This document shows positions 50,544 through 58,275 of a stretch of DNA of 64,000 bases, in pieces. Source of the DNA: CAYJLF01 sp964371055 (lineage in GTDB: Bacteria; Eisenbacteria; RBG-16-71-46; CAIMUX01); the NCBI GenBank assembly GCA_964371055.1, contig CAYJLF010000002.1, forward strand, positions 62,001 to 126,000, in the 5' to 3' direction. The stretch's first letter is position 1. Each line of letters begins with the position of its first letter. A program made the translations under genes and the position numbers. The notes under the pieces are model-generated. The model did no database searches. It saw only the letters and a program-made list of their open reading frames with translations, and was not told the origin of the DNA.

Positions 50544-50586
50544 CCCCTCGGAGAGCCCGGGCCGGCCCTCCGAGGGGAACTTCTAT
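50544..50586 (+). terminator. Intrinsic-type terminator between convergent genes
   Basis: CCCCTCGGAG, 14-base loop, CTCCGAGGGG: a perfect 10-bp stem followed by aacttctat. A small hairpin (CGCGGT-cgcca-ACCGCG, 50521-50537) precedes it. It can serve the FnIII lipoprotein (plus) and the SUMF lipoprotein (minus). Confidence 0.75.
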
Positions 50587-50618
50587 CGCCGGCGCGGTTC
50601 CCGAGCGCGGCCGCGAGG

Positions 50619-53387
50619 TTAGGGCGTGAGCACCGTCCGGAACCCGAGTCCATCGTAGGAGTCGCCGGGACCGTAGCCGTTCCGGTTCGCGCAGCGTGCC
50701 TCGTAGGCGCCGTAGAACCAGCTGCCGCCCCGGGAGACCCGGGCCGCGCCCGACGCCGGTCCCGTGGGGTCGACCGAGGGGCTCCCCGCGTAGTAGCTCT
50801 CGTCCAGCCAGTCGTGACACCACTCGCCCACGTTCCCCGCCATGTGCCGCGCTCCGTAGGGTGACGCCCCGGCCGCGTAGACGGGATCGTTCACCTCCAC
50901 GGTGTGAGAGACGCAAAGGTCGCCCGGCCAGCTCGGGCCATAGTTGCAGTGGTCGCAGTCGATCTCCTCGCCCCACGGATAGGTCCGTTCATCGGAGGAT
51001 CCGCGCGCCGCCTTCTCCCACTCCGCTTCCGTCGGCAGGCGATATCCGTTCGTCGCAAAGGAACAGTCCCACGTCGTCGCGCTGTAGCAGAGCGGCTTGC
51101 CTTCCATCCCGCTCCGCCAGTTGCAGTACGCGGCCGCCCCGAACCACGTGACGCTGACCACCGGATGCTCCTCGTAACCGCCCTCCACCCCGAACGTGGA
51201 GCCGTTCCAGGTGACCCGACACGGGTTCACCTCCGAATAGGCGTCCATCAGGAGAAACTCCTCCTGGGCCCCGACCGCGTTGTAGACAATCCCGTCCGGA
51301 TCGCCGTCCTCTGTGACCAGAACCAACCCCTGACCTTTCGCCCAGTTGAGCGCCTCGGCGTAACGCGCGTTCGTCACCTCATAGGTGTCGATGTAGAACG
51401 TGGAGATCGACGGCGTGTGCTCCGGCTCCTCCCGCGGATCCCCCTCCGCCGCGTCGCTCCCCATCGTGAACGTACCCGCAGGCACCTCAACCATCTCGAC
51501 CGGTGCCCCCTCGATCCCCGTTCCCTCGCAGCCGACCGCGTCACAGGAGGACCCGAGGTTCACGCTGCAGGGGTGCGTTCCCGTCGCGGTCGGCGCGTAT
51601 CGAACGGTCACGCTCCAGACCTCGCCCGCCCCCAGGGAATAGGCTCCCGCCCCTTCGGTGATCGAGAAGTGCGGACAACTCTCCGTCACCGATCCGGTCA
51701 GGGTGCCGGTTCCGGCGTTCGTGATCGTGAACGAGAGATCGGCCTGCGAGCCCACCAGCGTCGGAGGGAAGTCGAGGCTGGTCGGATCGACGACGCACGT
51801 GGGGGTCTCCGCGACGGCCGTCCCGCTGCAGGCTACCGGCGCGCAACTCGCCCCGGTCGAGACCTGGCACGTGTGATTACCCGCCGCGGTCGGCGTGTAG
51901 CGCACCGTGACGATATGCTCCGCGCCCGCGGCCAGTGCGTACGTTCCGCTCCCCGCGACGATGCTGTAGTGCGGACAACTCTCGCCGACCGTGCCCGTGA
52001 GCGTGCCGGCTCCGCTGTTCGTCACCGTGAACGACAACTCCGCCGACGAACCCACGGCGGTCTCCGGGAACTCGAGGACGACGGGATCGACCGAACACTG
52101 CGGCGTCCCTCCACCCGTCGCCGTGCCGGTGCATCCCACGTTGCCACAGGAACTGCCGGTGGCGACCTGGCAGGTGTGGCTGCCCGCCGCGGTCGGAGCG
52201 TAGCGCACCGTGACCGAGTGCGTTCCCCCGGGAGTCAGCGAGTAGGCGCCGTTCCCCTGGATGATGCTGAACTGCGCGCAGCTCGCGCTGATGCTGCCAC
52301 TCAACGTCCCGCTGCCGGTGTTGGTGAGCGTGAAGCTCAGCTCCGCCGTGGAGCCGACCGCAGTCGAAGGGAAGGAGAGAGCGGAGGGCGTCACCTGGCA
52401 GCCGGCGGTCTCGCCGGTCGGTCGCACCGTCCGGAACCCGAGTCCATCGTAGGAGTCGCCGGGACCGTAGCCGTTCCGNNNNNNNNNNNNNNNNNNNNNN
52501 NNNNNNNNNNNNNNNNNNNNNNNNNNNNNNNNNNNNNNNNNNNNNNNNNNNNNNNNNNNNNNNNNNNNNNNNNNNNNNGCCGCGTCGCTCCCCATCGTGA
52601 ACGTACCCGCAGGCACCTCAACCATCTCGACCGCCGGGGCCTCGCTTCCGGAACCCGTGCACGAAACGTCCCCGCATGCCGTGACGCCGGTCTCGATCGA
52701 GCACGAGTGCAAGCCCGCCACGGTTGGGGCGAAGCGAACCGTCACTTCCCAGGACTCCCCGTTGGCCAGCGTATAGCTGCCGCCCCCGGAGATCAGACTG
52801 AACGGCGCACAGGCCTCTGAGACCGTTCCTGACAGCGCCGCCGTGCCGCTGTTCGTGATGACGAACGTCAAGTCGCTCGCAGAGCCAACCTGGACCAGCC
52901 CGAACGCCAACGTCATGGGAAGGACCTGACAGTCGGACGTCCCGCCTCCAATGCGCACCGATTCGAGATTCGACAGGGTCGACCAGTTGGAGCGCTCATC
53001 CGCCGTCTTCAGGCCGAAGGTGTACGTCCCGCCAGCCGTGAGGCCGGTGACGGTGCAGACCTCCTCCGTACCGGGAGCATGGCAGGATGGTTCACCGGTG
53101 GCCTGGATGGCGCTTTCCCAAGAGAACGCAGCAGCGTCGCCGGCCACGTACCGAAGGTCGTAGGTCGAAGCCTGGCCCGTGTCCCCGTCATCCCCCGGTG
53201 CCGACCACGTCAGCGTGACCGAGGTGGTACCCGTCGACTGCTCGTCCAGGTCGGTCACCGGGGCGGGCGGGACGGTGTCCTGGGGGCCCGTCCCGTTGTC
53301 GTCGTCCGAGCAGCTCTGCGCAAGAAGGAGACAGACCAGCAGAGAGAGACCGGCCGCGACCGCTGCGATCCGCTTGCATGTAAACAC
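50619..53387 (-). CDS. Large lipoprotein: FnIII, ASH-like repeats and two SUMF/FGE-fold domains (contains assembly gap)
   Basis: As assembled the gene has 2769 bases including 100 N. From the GTG at 53387 (GGAGG just upstream) it has a lipoprotein signal (LLLAQSC), an FnIII-like domain (VTDLDEQSTGTTSVTLTWSA), one Cys-bearing ASH repeat, the start of an SUMF domain (EMVEVPAGTFTMGSDA), the gap, the end of that domain (GLGFRTV), three further ASH repeats with LDF/LSF...TAVGS...FTVTN patterns, and a complete second SUMF domain (RLPTEAEWEKAARG, GARHMAGNVGEWCHD, RGGSWFYGAYEARC). The FGE copper Cys pair is absent. Replacing the gap by the intact copy gives 3432 bases (1143 residues). The architecture is a longer version of the protein at 15796. 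Confidence 0.85.
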   Translation of the reverse strand: MFTCKRIAAVAAGLSLLVCLLLAQSCSDDDNGTGPQDTVPPAPVTDLDEQSTGTTSVTLTWSAPGDDGDTGQASTYDLRYVAGDAAAFSWESAIQATGEPSCHAPGTEEVCTVTGLTAGGTYTFGLKTADERSNWSTLSNLESVRIGGGTSDCQVLPMTLAFGLVQVGSASDLTFVITNSGTAALSGTVSEACAPFSLISGGGSYTLANGESWEVTVRFAPTVAGLHSCSIETGVTACGDVSCTGSGSEAPAVEMVEVPAGTFTMGSDAXXXXXXXXXXXXXXXXXXXXXXXXXXXXXXXXXXRNGYGPGDSYDGLGFRTVRPTGETAGCQVTPSALSFPSTAVGSTAELSFTLTNTGSGTLSGSISASCAQFSIIQGNGAYSLTPGGTHSVTVRYAPTAAGSHTCQVATGSSCGNVGCTGTATGGGTPQCSVDPVVLEFPETAVGSSAELSFTVTNSGAGTLTGTVGESCPHYSIVAGSGTYALAAGAEHIVTVRYTPTAAGNHTCQVSTGASCAPVACSGTAVAETPTCVVDPTSLDFPPTLVGSQADLSFTITNAGTGTLTGSVTESCPHFSITEGAGAYSLGAGEVWSVTVRYAPTATGTHPCSVNLGSSCDAVGCEGTGIEGAPVEMVEVPAGTFTMGSDAAEGDPREEPEHTPSISTFYIDTYEVTNARYAEALNWAKGQGLVLVTEDGDPDGIVYNAVGAQEEFLLMDAYSEVNPCRVTWNGSTFGVEGGYEEHPVVSVTWFGAAAYCNWRSGMEGKPLCYSATTWDCSFATNGYRLPTEAEWEKAARGSSDERTYPWGEEIDCDHCNYGPSWPGDLCVSHTVEVNDPVYAAGASPYGARHMAGNVGEWCHDWLDESYYAGSPSVDPTGPASGAARVSRGGSWFYGAYEARCANRNGYGPGDSYDGLGFRTVLTP
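50630..51502. repeat. Intact copy of a recently duplicated SUMF-domain segment (873 bp)
   Basis: The first 55 bases (50630-50684) are identical to 52424-52478, the left edge of the gap. The last 55 (51448-51502) are identical to 52579-52633, its right edge. Sequence diverges immediately outside both. This is the segment whose second copy belongs in the gap. Confidence 0.8.
52479..52578. other. Scaffold gap (100 N, placeholder length)
   Basis: Exactly 100 N inside the lipoprotein gene. Both edges are 55-bp exact repeats of the intact SUMF-domain copy, so the true content should be about 763 bp matching 50685-51447; 763 and 100 leave the same remainder on division by 3, so the frame is unaffected. 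Confidence 0.85.
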
Positions 53388-53792
53388 GAGGAGATCCTCC
53401 AACGCCGCCCGGGTGCCGGGGCGGGACCCAGAAACCTCACTTGACGCATCAGAGTGCGGGGCTCCGCACGCCGCGCCCAGATAGCGGCAACGACCCACGA
53501 GCGTCCAACGCACCTAGACCGACACAGGCATGGTTGACAACGCCGAATGACCGTAGGCGTTGATGCGATGATTCTCAAGAGGAGAATGCGGGCCTTTGCC
53601 GTCGCGCCGTCGGGCCTGCCCCGGCAGATCCGGCCCCGCGAGCCACGTAATCTACTGTTGAAGAATCGGTTGGAGCTGCATCACCGAGGTGCTAGCAAGA
53701 TCCCTCCGTCACCAGAGTGTTCAGGGTCATCCAAGGACCGGAGAACCTGGGTCGCGTTTGCCTGGTCGGCCGCGCGTCGTCGAAAGGAACGG
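53388..53792. other. Divergent intergenic region before the exporter operon
   Basis: 405 bases between the lipoprotein gene (minus) and the exporter adaptor gene (plus). It holds the TTGACA-linked inverted repeat at 53534-53562, a second small repeat (ATTCTC-aagag-GAGAAT, 53571-53587), and nothing that looks coding beyond frames extending the adaptor gene upstream without protein character. Confidence 0.5.
53534..53562. promoter_or_regulatory. -35-like box overlapped by an inverted repeat
   Basis: TTGACA (53534-53539) overlaps the left arm of CAACGCC-(11 bases)-GGCGTTG (53538-53562). A regulator bound here could block a promoter for the exporter operon. No good -10 was found at 17 bases, so the promoter part is tentative. 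Confidence 0.35.
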
Positions 53793-55025
53793 ATGAACGA
53801 AGCAACGAAGTCCGGGCGGAGCGACCTCGAACGACTCCGGATCCGGGAGGATCAACGCCGTCCGGTCCGAAAGCAAAGGCGCTGGCCGTTCGTTCTGATC
53901 GGGATCGCCGCGATCGTGGTCGTCGTCGCCGTCCTCGGTCGCCCGCGCGAGGTGCAGGTGGCCGCCGTGCGCGCGGGGGGGCAGACTCCGGCCGAGGCGG
54001 GCGGGCCGATCCTGACCGCCAACGGGTACGTGGAGGCGCGCCACCAGACCTCGGTCGCCGCCCGGACAACCGGCCGACTGGCGGAAGTGCTGGTCGAGGA
54101 AGGTGATGCGGTCGTCAAGGACCAGGTGGTGGCACGCCTCATCGACGATGACCAGCGCGCGGCGCTGGCCCAGGCCGAGGCGAACCTCGCGCTGGCCCGG
54201 GCGCGGCTCGAACAGGCGAAGGTGAACGAGGTGGAGACGCGGCGCCGGGCTGACCGGCGCGTGGATCTTCGACGGCAGAACGTCGCGAGCGACGAGGAGA
54301 CCGAAGGGGCGGAGGCGAGCGCGGACGGGGCGCGGGCGGAGCGGATGGCGGCCGAGGCGACGGTGCAGGCGGCGCAGGCGGCGGTCATGACCGCGAGCCT
54401 CGAGCTGGCAAAGACGCAGATCACCGCTCCCTTCGATGGCGTGGTCCTGCGCAAGGACGCCGAGATGGGCGAAATCGTCGGCCCGATCATGACCAGCAGC
54501 ACCGCCCGGGCCGGGGCGGTCGTGACGATTGCCGACCTGCGTACCCTCGAGGTCGGCATCGACGTCAACGAGATCTACATCGCCCGTCTCGCGTCCGGTA
54601 CGCCGGCCGATGTCGTCCTCGACGCCCATCCGGAGGTGCACTTCCCGGGAGAGATCCGCGCGATTTTCCCGTCGGCCGATCGCGACAAGGCGACGATCCC
54701 GGTGCGGGTGCGCTTCCTGGTCGACGACGAGCGGATCCGTCCCGACCTCGGCGCCAAGGTGACTTTCATGGAGCGACGCTCGTTCACCGACACGCAGGTC
54801 GTGAGGAAGTCGCTGCAGATCCCGGCGATCGCGGTTCGTGCCCAGGACGGCAAGTCCCAGGTCTGGGTGGTGCGCGAAGGGAAGGCCGAGCCGGCGGTGA
54901 TCGAGATCGGAGAGACGTCGGGCGACCAGATCGAGGTGAAGAGCGGCCTCAACGAGGGAGACCAGATCGTCATCAATGGTGCCTCGGGGTTGCGGCGCGG
55001 CGCCCGGGTCCGGGTGAAGGCGTGA
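53793..55025 (+). CDS. Periplasmic adaptor (HlyD/MacA-like) of an ABC exporter
   Basis: 410 residues. An N-terminal basic segment and single membrane anchor (about 33-50) lead to a periplasmic body: a lipoyl half (TSVAARTTGRLAEVLVEEGDAVVKDQ), a long coiled coil (about 115-215, Ala/Glu/Arg-rich) and the second lipoyl half (ITAPFDGVVLRKDAEMGEIV), followed by barrel and membrane-proximal domains. This is the membrane-fusion protein of MacAB-type efflux or lipoprotein-linked exporters. The start at 53793 follows AAGGAA. Its TGA overlaps the ATPase GTG by 4 bases. Confidence 0.9.
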   Translation: MNEATKSGRSDLERLRIREDQRRPVRKQRRWPFVLIGIAAIVVVVAVLGRPREVQVAAVRAGGQTPAEAGGPILTANGYVEARHQTSVAARTTGRLAEVLVEEGDAVVKDQVVARLIDDDQRAALAQAEANLALARARLEQAKVNEVETRRRADRRVDLRRQNVASDEETEGAEASADGARAERMAAEATVQAAQAAVMTASLELAKTQITAPFDGVVLRKDAEMGEIVGPIMTSSTARAGAVVTIADLRTLEVGIDVNEIYIARLASGTPADVVLDAHPEVHFPGEIRAIFPSADRDKATIPVRVRFLVDDERIRPDLGAKVTFMERRSFTDTQVVRKSLQIPAIAVRAQDGKSQVWVVREGKAEPAVIEIGETSGDQIEVKSGLNEGDQIVINGASGLRRGARVRVKA

Positions 55026-55771
55026 GCGGGCCGATCGGGGATGAAGCGAGCGGCGCCCGTGGGAACGCGGTCGGCGGCGATCCCATCATCGAACTGATCG
55101 GCGTCCGCAAGTCTTACCAGAGGGACGAGATCATCGTGCCGGTGCTGGAGCAACTCGACCTCGACGTGCCGCGTGGGGAGTACCTGGCCCTGATGGGGCC
55201 GTCGGGATCGGGCAAGTCGACCATCCTCAACCTCGTGAGCGGCATCGACACGCCGACCGATGGCCGGGTGATCGTGGACGGGGTCGATCTCGGCAACCTC
55301 AACCGCAGTGCGTTGGCGGCATTTCGCGCGCGGCACATCGGCTTTATCTTCCAGACCTACAACCTGATTCCGGTCCTGACCGCCTTCCAGAACGTGGAGC
55401 TGCCGCTCCTGCTGACAGGGCTGGATCGGCGGGAGCGGCGCGAGCATGTCCGTGCGGCGCTCGATGTCGTCGCCCTGTCCGACCGGACGGATCACTACCC
55501 GCGCCAGCTCTCGGGCGGGCAGGAGCAGCGGGTGGCGATCGCCCGGGCCATCGTAACCGACCCGTCGGTGCTGGTAGCGGATGAGCCGACGGGCGACCTC
55601 GACGCGCACAGCGCTGGCGAGATCCTTTCCCTCCTGCAGCGGCTGCACCTCGAGTTCGGCAAGACGATCGTGATGGTGACCCACGATCCGCACGCGGCCG
55701 AGCGCGCGGACCGGACGCTGCACCTGGACAAGGGTGTCCTCGTGGAACAGTCGCGGAGGGGCGGGCGGTGA
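55022..55771 (+). CDS. ABC transporter ATPase of the MacB/LolD type
   Basis: 249 residues. Walker A GPSGSGKST (about residues 59-67), Q-loop in FIFQTYNLIPVLTAFQNVELP (a MacB/LolD hallmark), signature LSGGQEQRVAIARA, Walker B VLVADEPTGDLD, H-loop VTHDPHAA. It energises the two FtsX-type permeases downstream. It is coupled by 4-base overlaps (GTGA) with the adaptor before it and the first permease after it. The Glu in SGGQEQRV replaces the more usual Gln. Confidence 0.93.
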   Translation: MSGPIGDEASGARGNAVGGDPIIELIGVRKSYQRDEIIVPVLEQLDLDVPRGEYLALMGPSGSGKSTILNLVSGIDTPTDGRVIVDGVDLGNLNRSALAAFRARHIGFIFQTYNLIPVLTAFQNVELPLLLTGLDRRERREHVRAALDVVALSDRTDHYPRQLSGGQEQRVAIARAIVTDPSVLVADEPTGDLDAHSAGEILSLLQRLHLEFGKTIVMVTHDPHAAERADRTLHLDKGVLVEQSRRGGR

Positions 55772-56913
55772 CTCGCTTTCTTCCCTACGTTCTGCGGAGC
55801 GCGATGCGTAGTCGCCGCCGGACAATCCTGACCGTCCTTTCGATCCTGATCTCGCTCTTCCTCTTCAGCACGCTCCGGACCGTGCTCACGGCTTTCCAAG
55901 CCTCGCTCGAAACGGCTAGCGCGGCGCGGCTCGTGACCCGGCGCTCGACCTCGCTGACCTTCCCGCTGCCGCTCTCCTACCGCGACCGCATCGCCCAGGT
56001 GCCGGGTGTGACCGCAGTGAGCTGGTCGAACTGGTTCGGCGGGATCTACATCGACGAGAGGAATTTCTTCGCTCAGTTCGCGATCGACCCACGCGGCTAT
56101 CTCGATCTCTATCCCGAGTACAGGCTGACGCCGGCCGAACGGCAGGACTTCGAGCGGGAGCGGACCGCCTGCCTCGTCGGAGAGAAGCTGGCGAAGAAGT
56201 ATGGCTTCCAAAACGGCGATCGCCTGAGCCTCAGGGGAACCATCTACCCGGGGGCGTGGGACTTCACCGTCAGGGGGATCCTGCGCGCGGACAGCCCGGA
56301 GATCGACACCAACCTCATGCTGTTCAACTGGGACTACCTGAACCAGAGGATCGGCAATCCCGGCCTGGTGGGAGTCTTCATCAGCCGGATCGGCGACCCC
56401 AACCGGGCGGGGGATCTTTCGCGGGTGATTGATGCCACCTTCGCCAACAGCGCGGCGGAGACGAAGACCGAGACGGAGAAGGCGTTCCAGCTCGGCTTCA
56501 TCACGATGCTCGGGAACATCCAGGCGGTGATCTACGCGGTCGGAACGGCGATCGTCGCCGCCATCATGCTCGTCTCGATGAACACGATGATGATGGCCGC
56601 CCGGGAGCGGACGCGGGAGATCGCGGTGCTGAAGGCGGTGGGGTTCACCGATCGGCAGGTGATGGGGCTGGTCCTGGCCGAGGCGCTTCTCATCTCCCTT
56701 TCCGGCGGGATCCTGGGCACCGTGGCCGCCAGGACTGTCTTCAGCGCGACGGACTTCACTGCCGGCGGTTTCTTCCCCGCCTTCGACGTGACGACGGGAA
56801 CCATGCTCCGCTCGATCGGGATCGCGCTGACGATGGGACTGCTGTCGGGAGCGATCCCGGCCTGGAACGCGGCGCGGCTCAAACTGGTCGACGCCCTGCG
56901 GCACGTGGGATGA
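55768..56913 (+). CDS. FtsX/MacB-type ABC permease (first)
   Basis: 381 residues. One N-terminal membrane helix (about 15-35, RRRTILTVLSILISLFLFSTL), a large periplasmic domain (about 40-245), then three C-terminal helices containing MMMAARERTREIAVLKAVGFTDRQVMGLVLAEA, the FtsX-family motif. The end AIPAWNAARLKLVDALRHV is also typical. It forms the membrane channel or mechanotransmission unit with the second permease 4 bases downstream. GTG start inside the ATPase stop. Confidence 0.92.
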   Translation: MTRFLPYVLRSAMRSRRRTILTVLSILISLFLFSTLRTVLTAFQASLETASAARLVTRRSTSLTFPLPLSYRDRIAQVPGVTAVSWSNWFGGIYIDERNFFAQFAIDPRGYLDLYPEYRLTPAERQDFERERTACLVGEKLAKKYGFQNGDRLSLRGTIYPGAWDFTVRGILRADSPEIDTNLMLFNWDYLNQRIGNPGLVGVFISRIGDPNRAGDLSRVIDATFANSAAETKTETEKAFQLGFITMLGNIQAVIYAVGTAIVAAIMLVSMNTMMMAARERTREIAVLKAVGFTDRQVMGLVLAEALLISLSGGILGTVAARTVFSATDFTAGGFFPAFDVTTGTMLRSIGIALTMGLLSGAIPAWNAARLKLVDALRHVG

Positions 56914-56917
56914 CCTG

Positions 56918-58087
56918 ATGGCGATCCCGCTCCAGTACAACCTGCGCAACCTCCTCGTCCGGAGGACCGCCACCCTGATGACGGCGGGCGGGATCGCGCT
57001 CGTCGTGGCCGTCCTCGTCATGACCCTGGCGCTGGCCAACGGCTTTCGCGCCACCCTGGTCTCGACCGGACGAGCCGACAACATCCACCTGATGCGCTCG
57101 GGCGCGACCAGCGAGATCGAGTCGGGGATCGCCCGTGAGGCCGAGCTGGCGATCGAGGCTGATCCCGATGTCGCCCGGCTGGCTGGCGGGCGCTCCTTCC
57201 TCGTGGCGGAGTCGGTCGTGCTGATCAACCTGAATCGGCGCACGACCGCCGGCGCCTCTTCCAACGTGGTCGTGCGGGGCGTGGACGACCGGGCGTTTCT
57301 GCTCCGCCCCGAGGTTCGCCTGATCGAGGGGCGCTTCTTCCGGCCGGGGATGGACGAGGTGGTCGTCGGCCGGCCGCTCACCCAGCGCTTCACCGGTTGT
57401 GCCCTGGGGGAGACGGTCCGCTTCGGCGCCCGCGATTGGACGGTGGTTGGCGTCTTCGAGGCGGCCGGCGCCGGCTTCGAGTCGGAGATCTGGGGGGACG
57501 TGGAGTCTTTGTTGCCAGCCTTCGACCGCGACGCCTACTCGTCGGTCACCTTCCGCACCGTCAATCCGTCGGGATTTGCGGCCTTGAAGAAGCGGCTGGA
57601 GGCGGACCCCCGCCTTAGGGTCGAAGTCCGCACCGAACAGGAGTATTACCAGAACCAGTCGGCCCAGCTCGCGACCGTCATCCGTGCGCTGGGGCTCTTC
57701 CTTGTGATCGTGATGGCAGCCGGGGCGATCTTCGGCGCCCTCAACACGATGTACGCCGCCGTCGCAGCCCGCACCCGAGAGATCGGCACCATGCTGGCTC
57801 TCGGCTTCCATCCCGGGCAGATTCTCGTGAGCTTCCTCTTCGAGTCGGTGCTGCTCTGCCTGATCGGCGGCATCCTCGGGTGCCTGCTGGCGCTGCCGGT
57901 GCACGGCCTTTCCACCGGCACGACCAATTGGACCACCTTCAGCGAGGTTGCCTTCCAGTTCCGCATCACCCCCGGCATCCTTCTGACCGGTATGTGCGTA
58001 TCGGTCGCGCTCGGCGTGGTCGGCGGCTATTTCCCGGCCCGCAGCGCCGCCCGGCGGACCGTCAGCGAGGCGCTGCGCGAGAGCTGA
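56918..58087 (+). CDS. FtsX/MacB-type ABC permease (second)
   Basis: 389 residues, same layout: helix near the N-terminus (RRTATLMTAGGIALVVAVLVMTL), a periplasmic domain of about 220 residues, then three helices with MYAAVAARTREIGTMLALGFHPGQILVSFLFES and the end FPARSAARRTVSEALRES. Two different permeases with one ATPase point to a heterodimeric transporter, as in Lol-type or heteromeric MacB systems. Only 4 bases separate it from the first permease. It is the last gene of the operon. Confidence 0.92.
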   Translation: MAIPLQYNLRNLLVRRTATLMTAGGIALVVAVLVMTLALANGFRATLVSTGRADNIHLMRSGATSEIESGIAREAELAIEADPDVARLAGGRSFLVAESVVLINLNRRTTAGASSNVVVRGVDDRAFLLRPEVRLIEGRFFRPGMDEVVVGRPLTQRFTGCALGETVRFGARDWTVVGVFEAAGAGFESEIWGDVESLLPAFDRDAYSSVTFRTVNPSGFAALKKRLEADPRLRVEVRTEQEYYQNQSAQLATVIRALGLFLVIVMAAGAIFGALNTMYAAVAARTREIGTMLALGFHPGQILVSFLFESVLLCLIGGILGCLLALPVHGLSTGTTNWTTFSEVAFQFRITPGILLTGMCVSVALGVVGGYFPARSAARRTVSEALRES

Positions 58088-58151
58088 CTCCCCGTATCGC
58101 TTCGGAGCAGCGGCGCGGGGCTCGCTTTCTCCGGAGGGAAGCACGCGCTCG

Positions 58152-58180
58152 TTGACCCGCCGGCAGACGGGGTGTAGAAA
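58152..58180 (+). promoter_or_regulatory. Sigma-70-type promoter for the SppA-like gene
   Basis: TTGACC (58152-58157), spacer of exactly 17 bases, TAGAAA (58175-58180). It lies about 95 bases before the ATG at 58276. Confidence 0.5.
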
Positions 58181-58275
58181 CGGCTTTTGTCCGGGGGATC
58201 TGTGCAGAGTGGTTGCGCGCATCCCTCCACGGGCCGTCTGGGGATCCTGGGGTTCTGTGTCGGGAGGAGGGTGTG

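Noticed and set aside
50619..53387. Diversity-generating retroelement target (SUMF/C-type-lectin fold with variable C-terminus)
   Set aside because: The fold fits, but there is no reverse transcriptase, no template repeat with adenine-specific changes, and the two copies appear identical rather than diversified.
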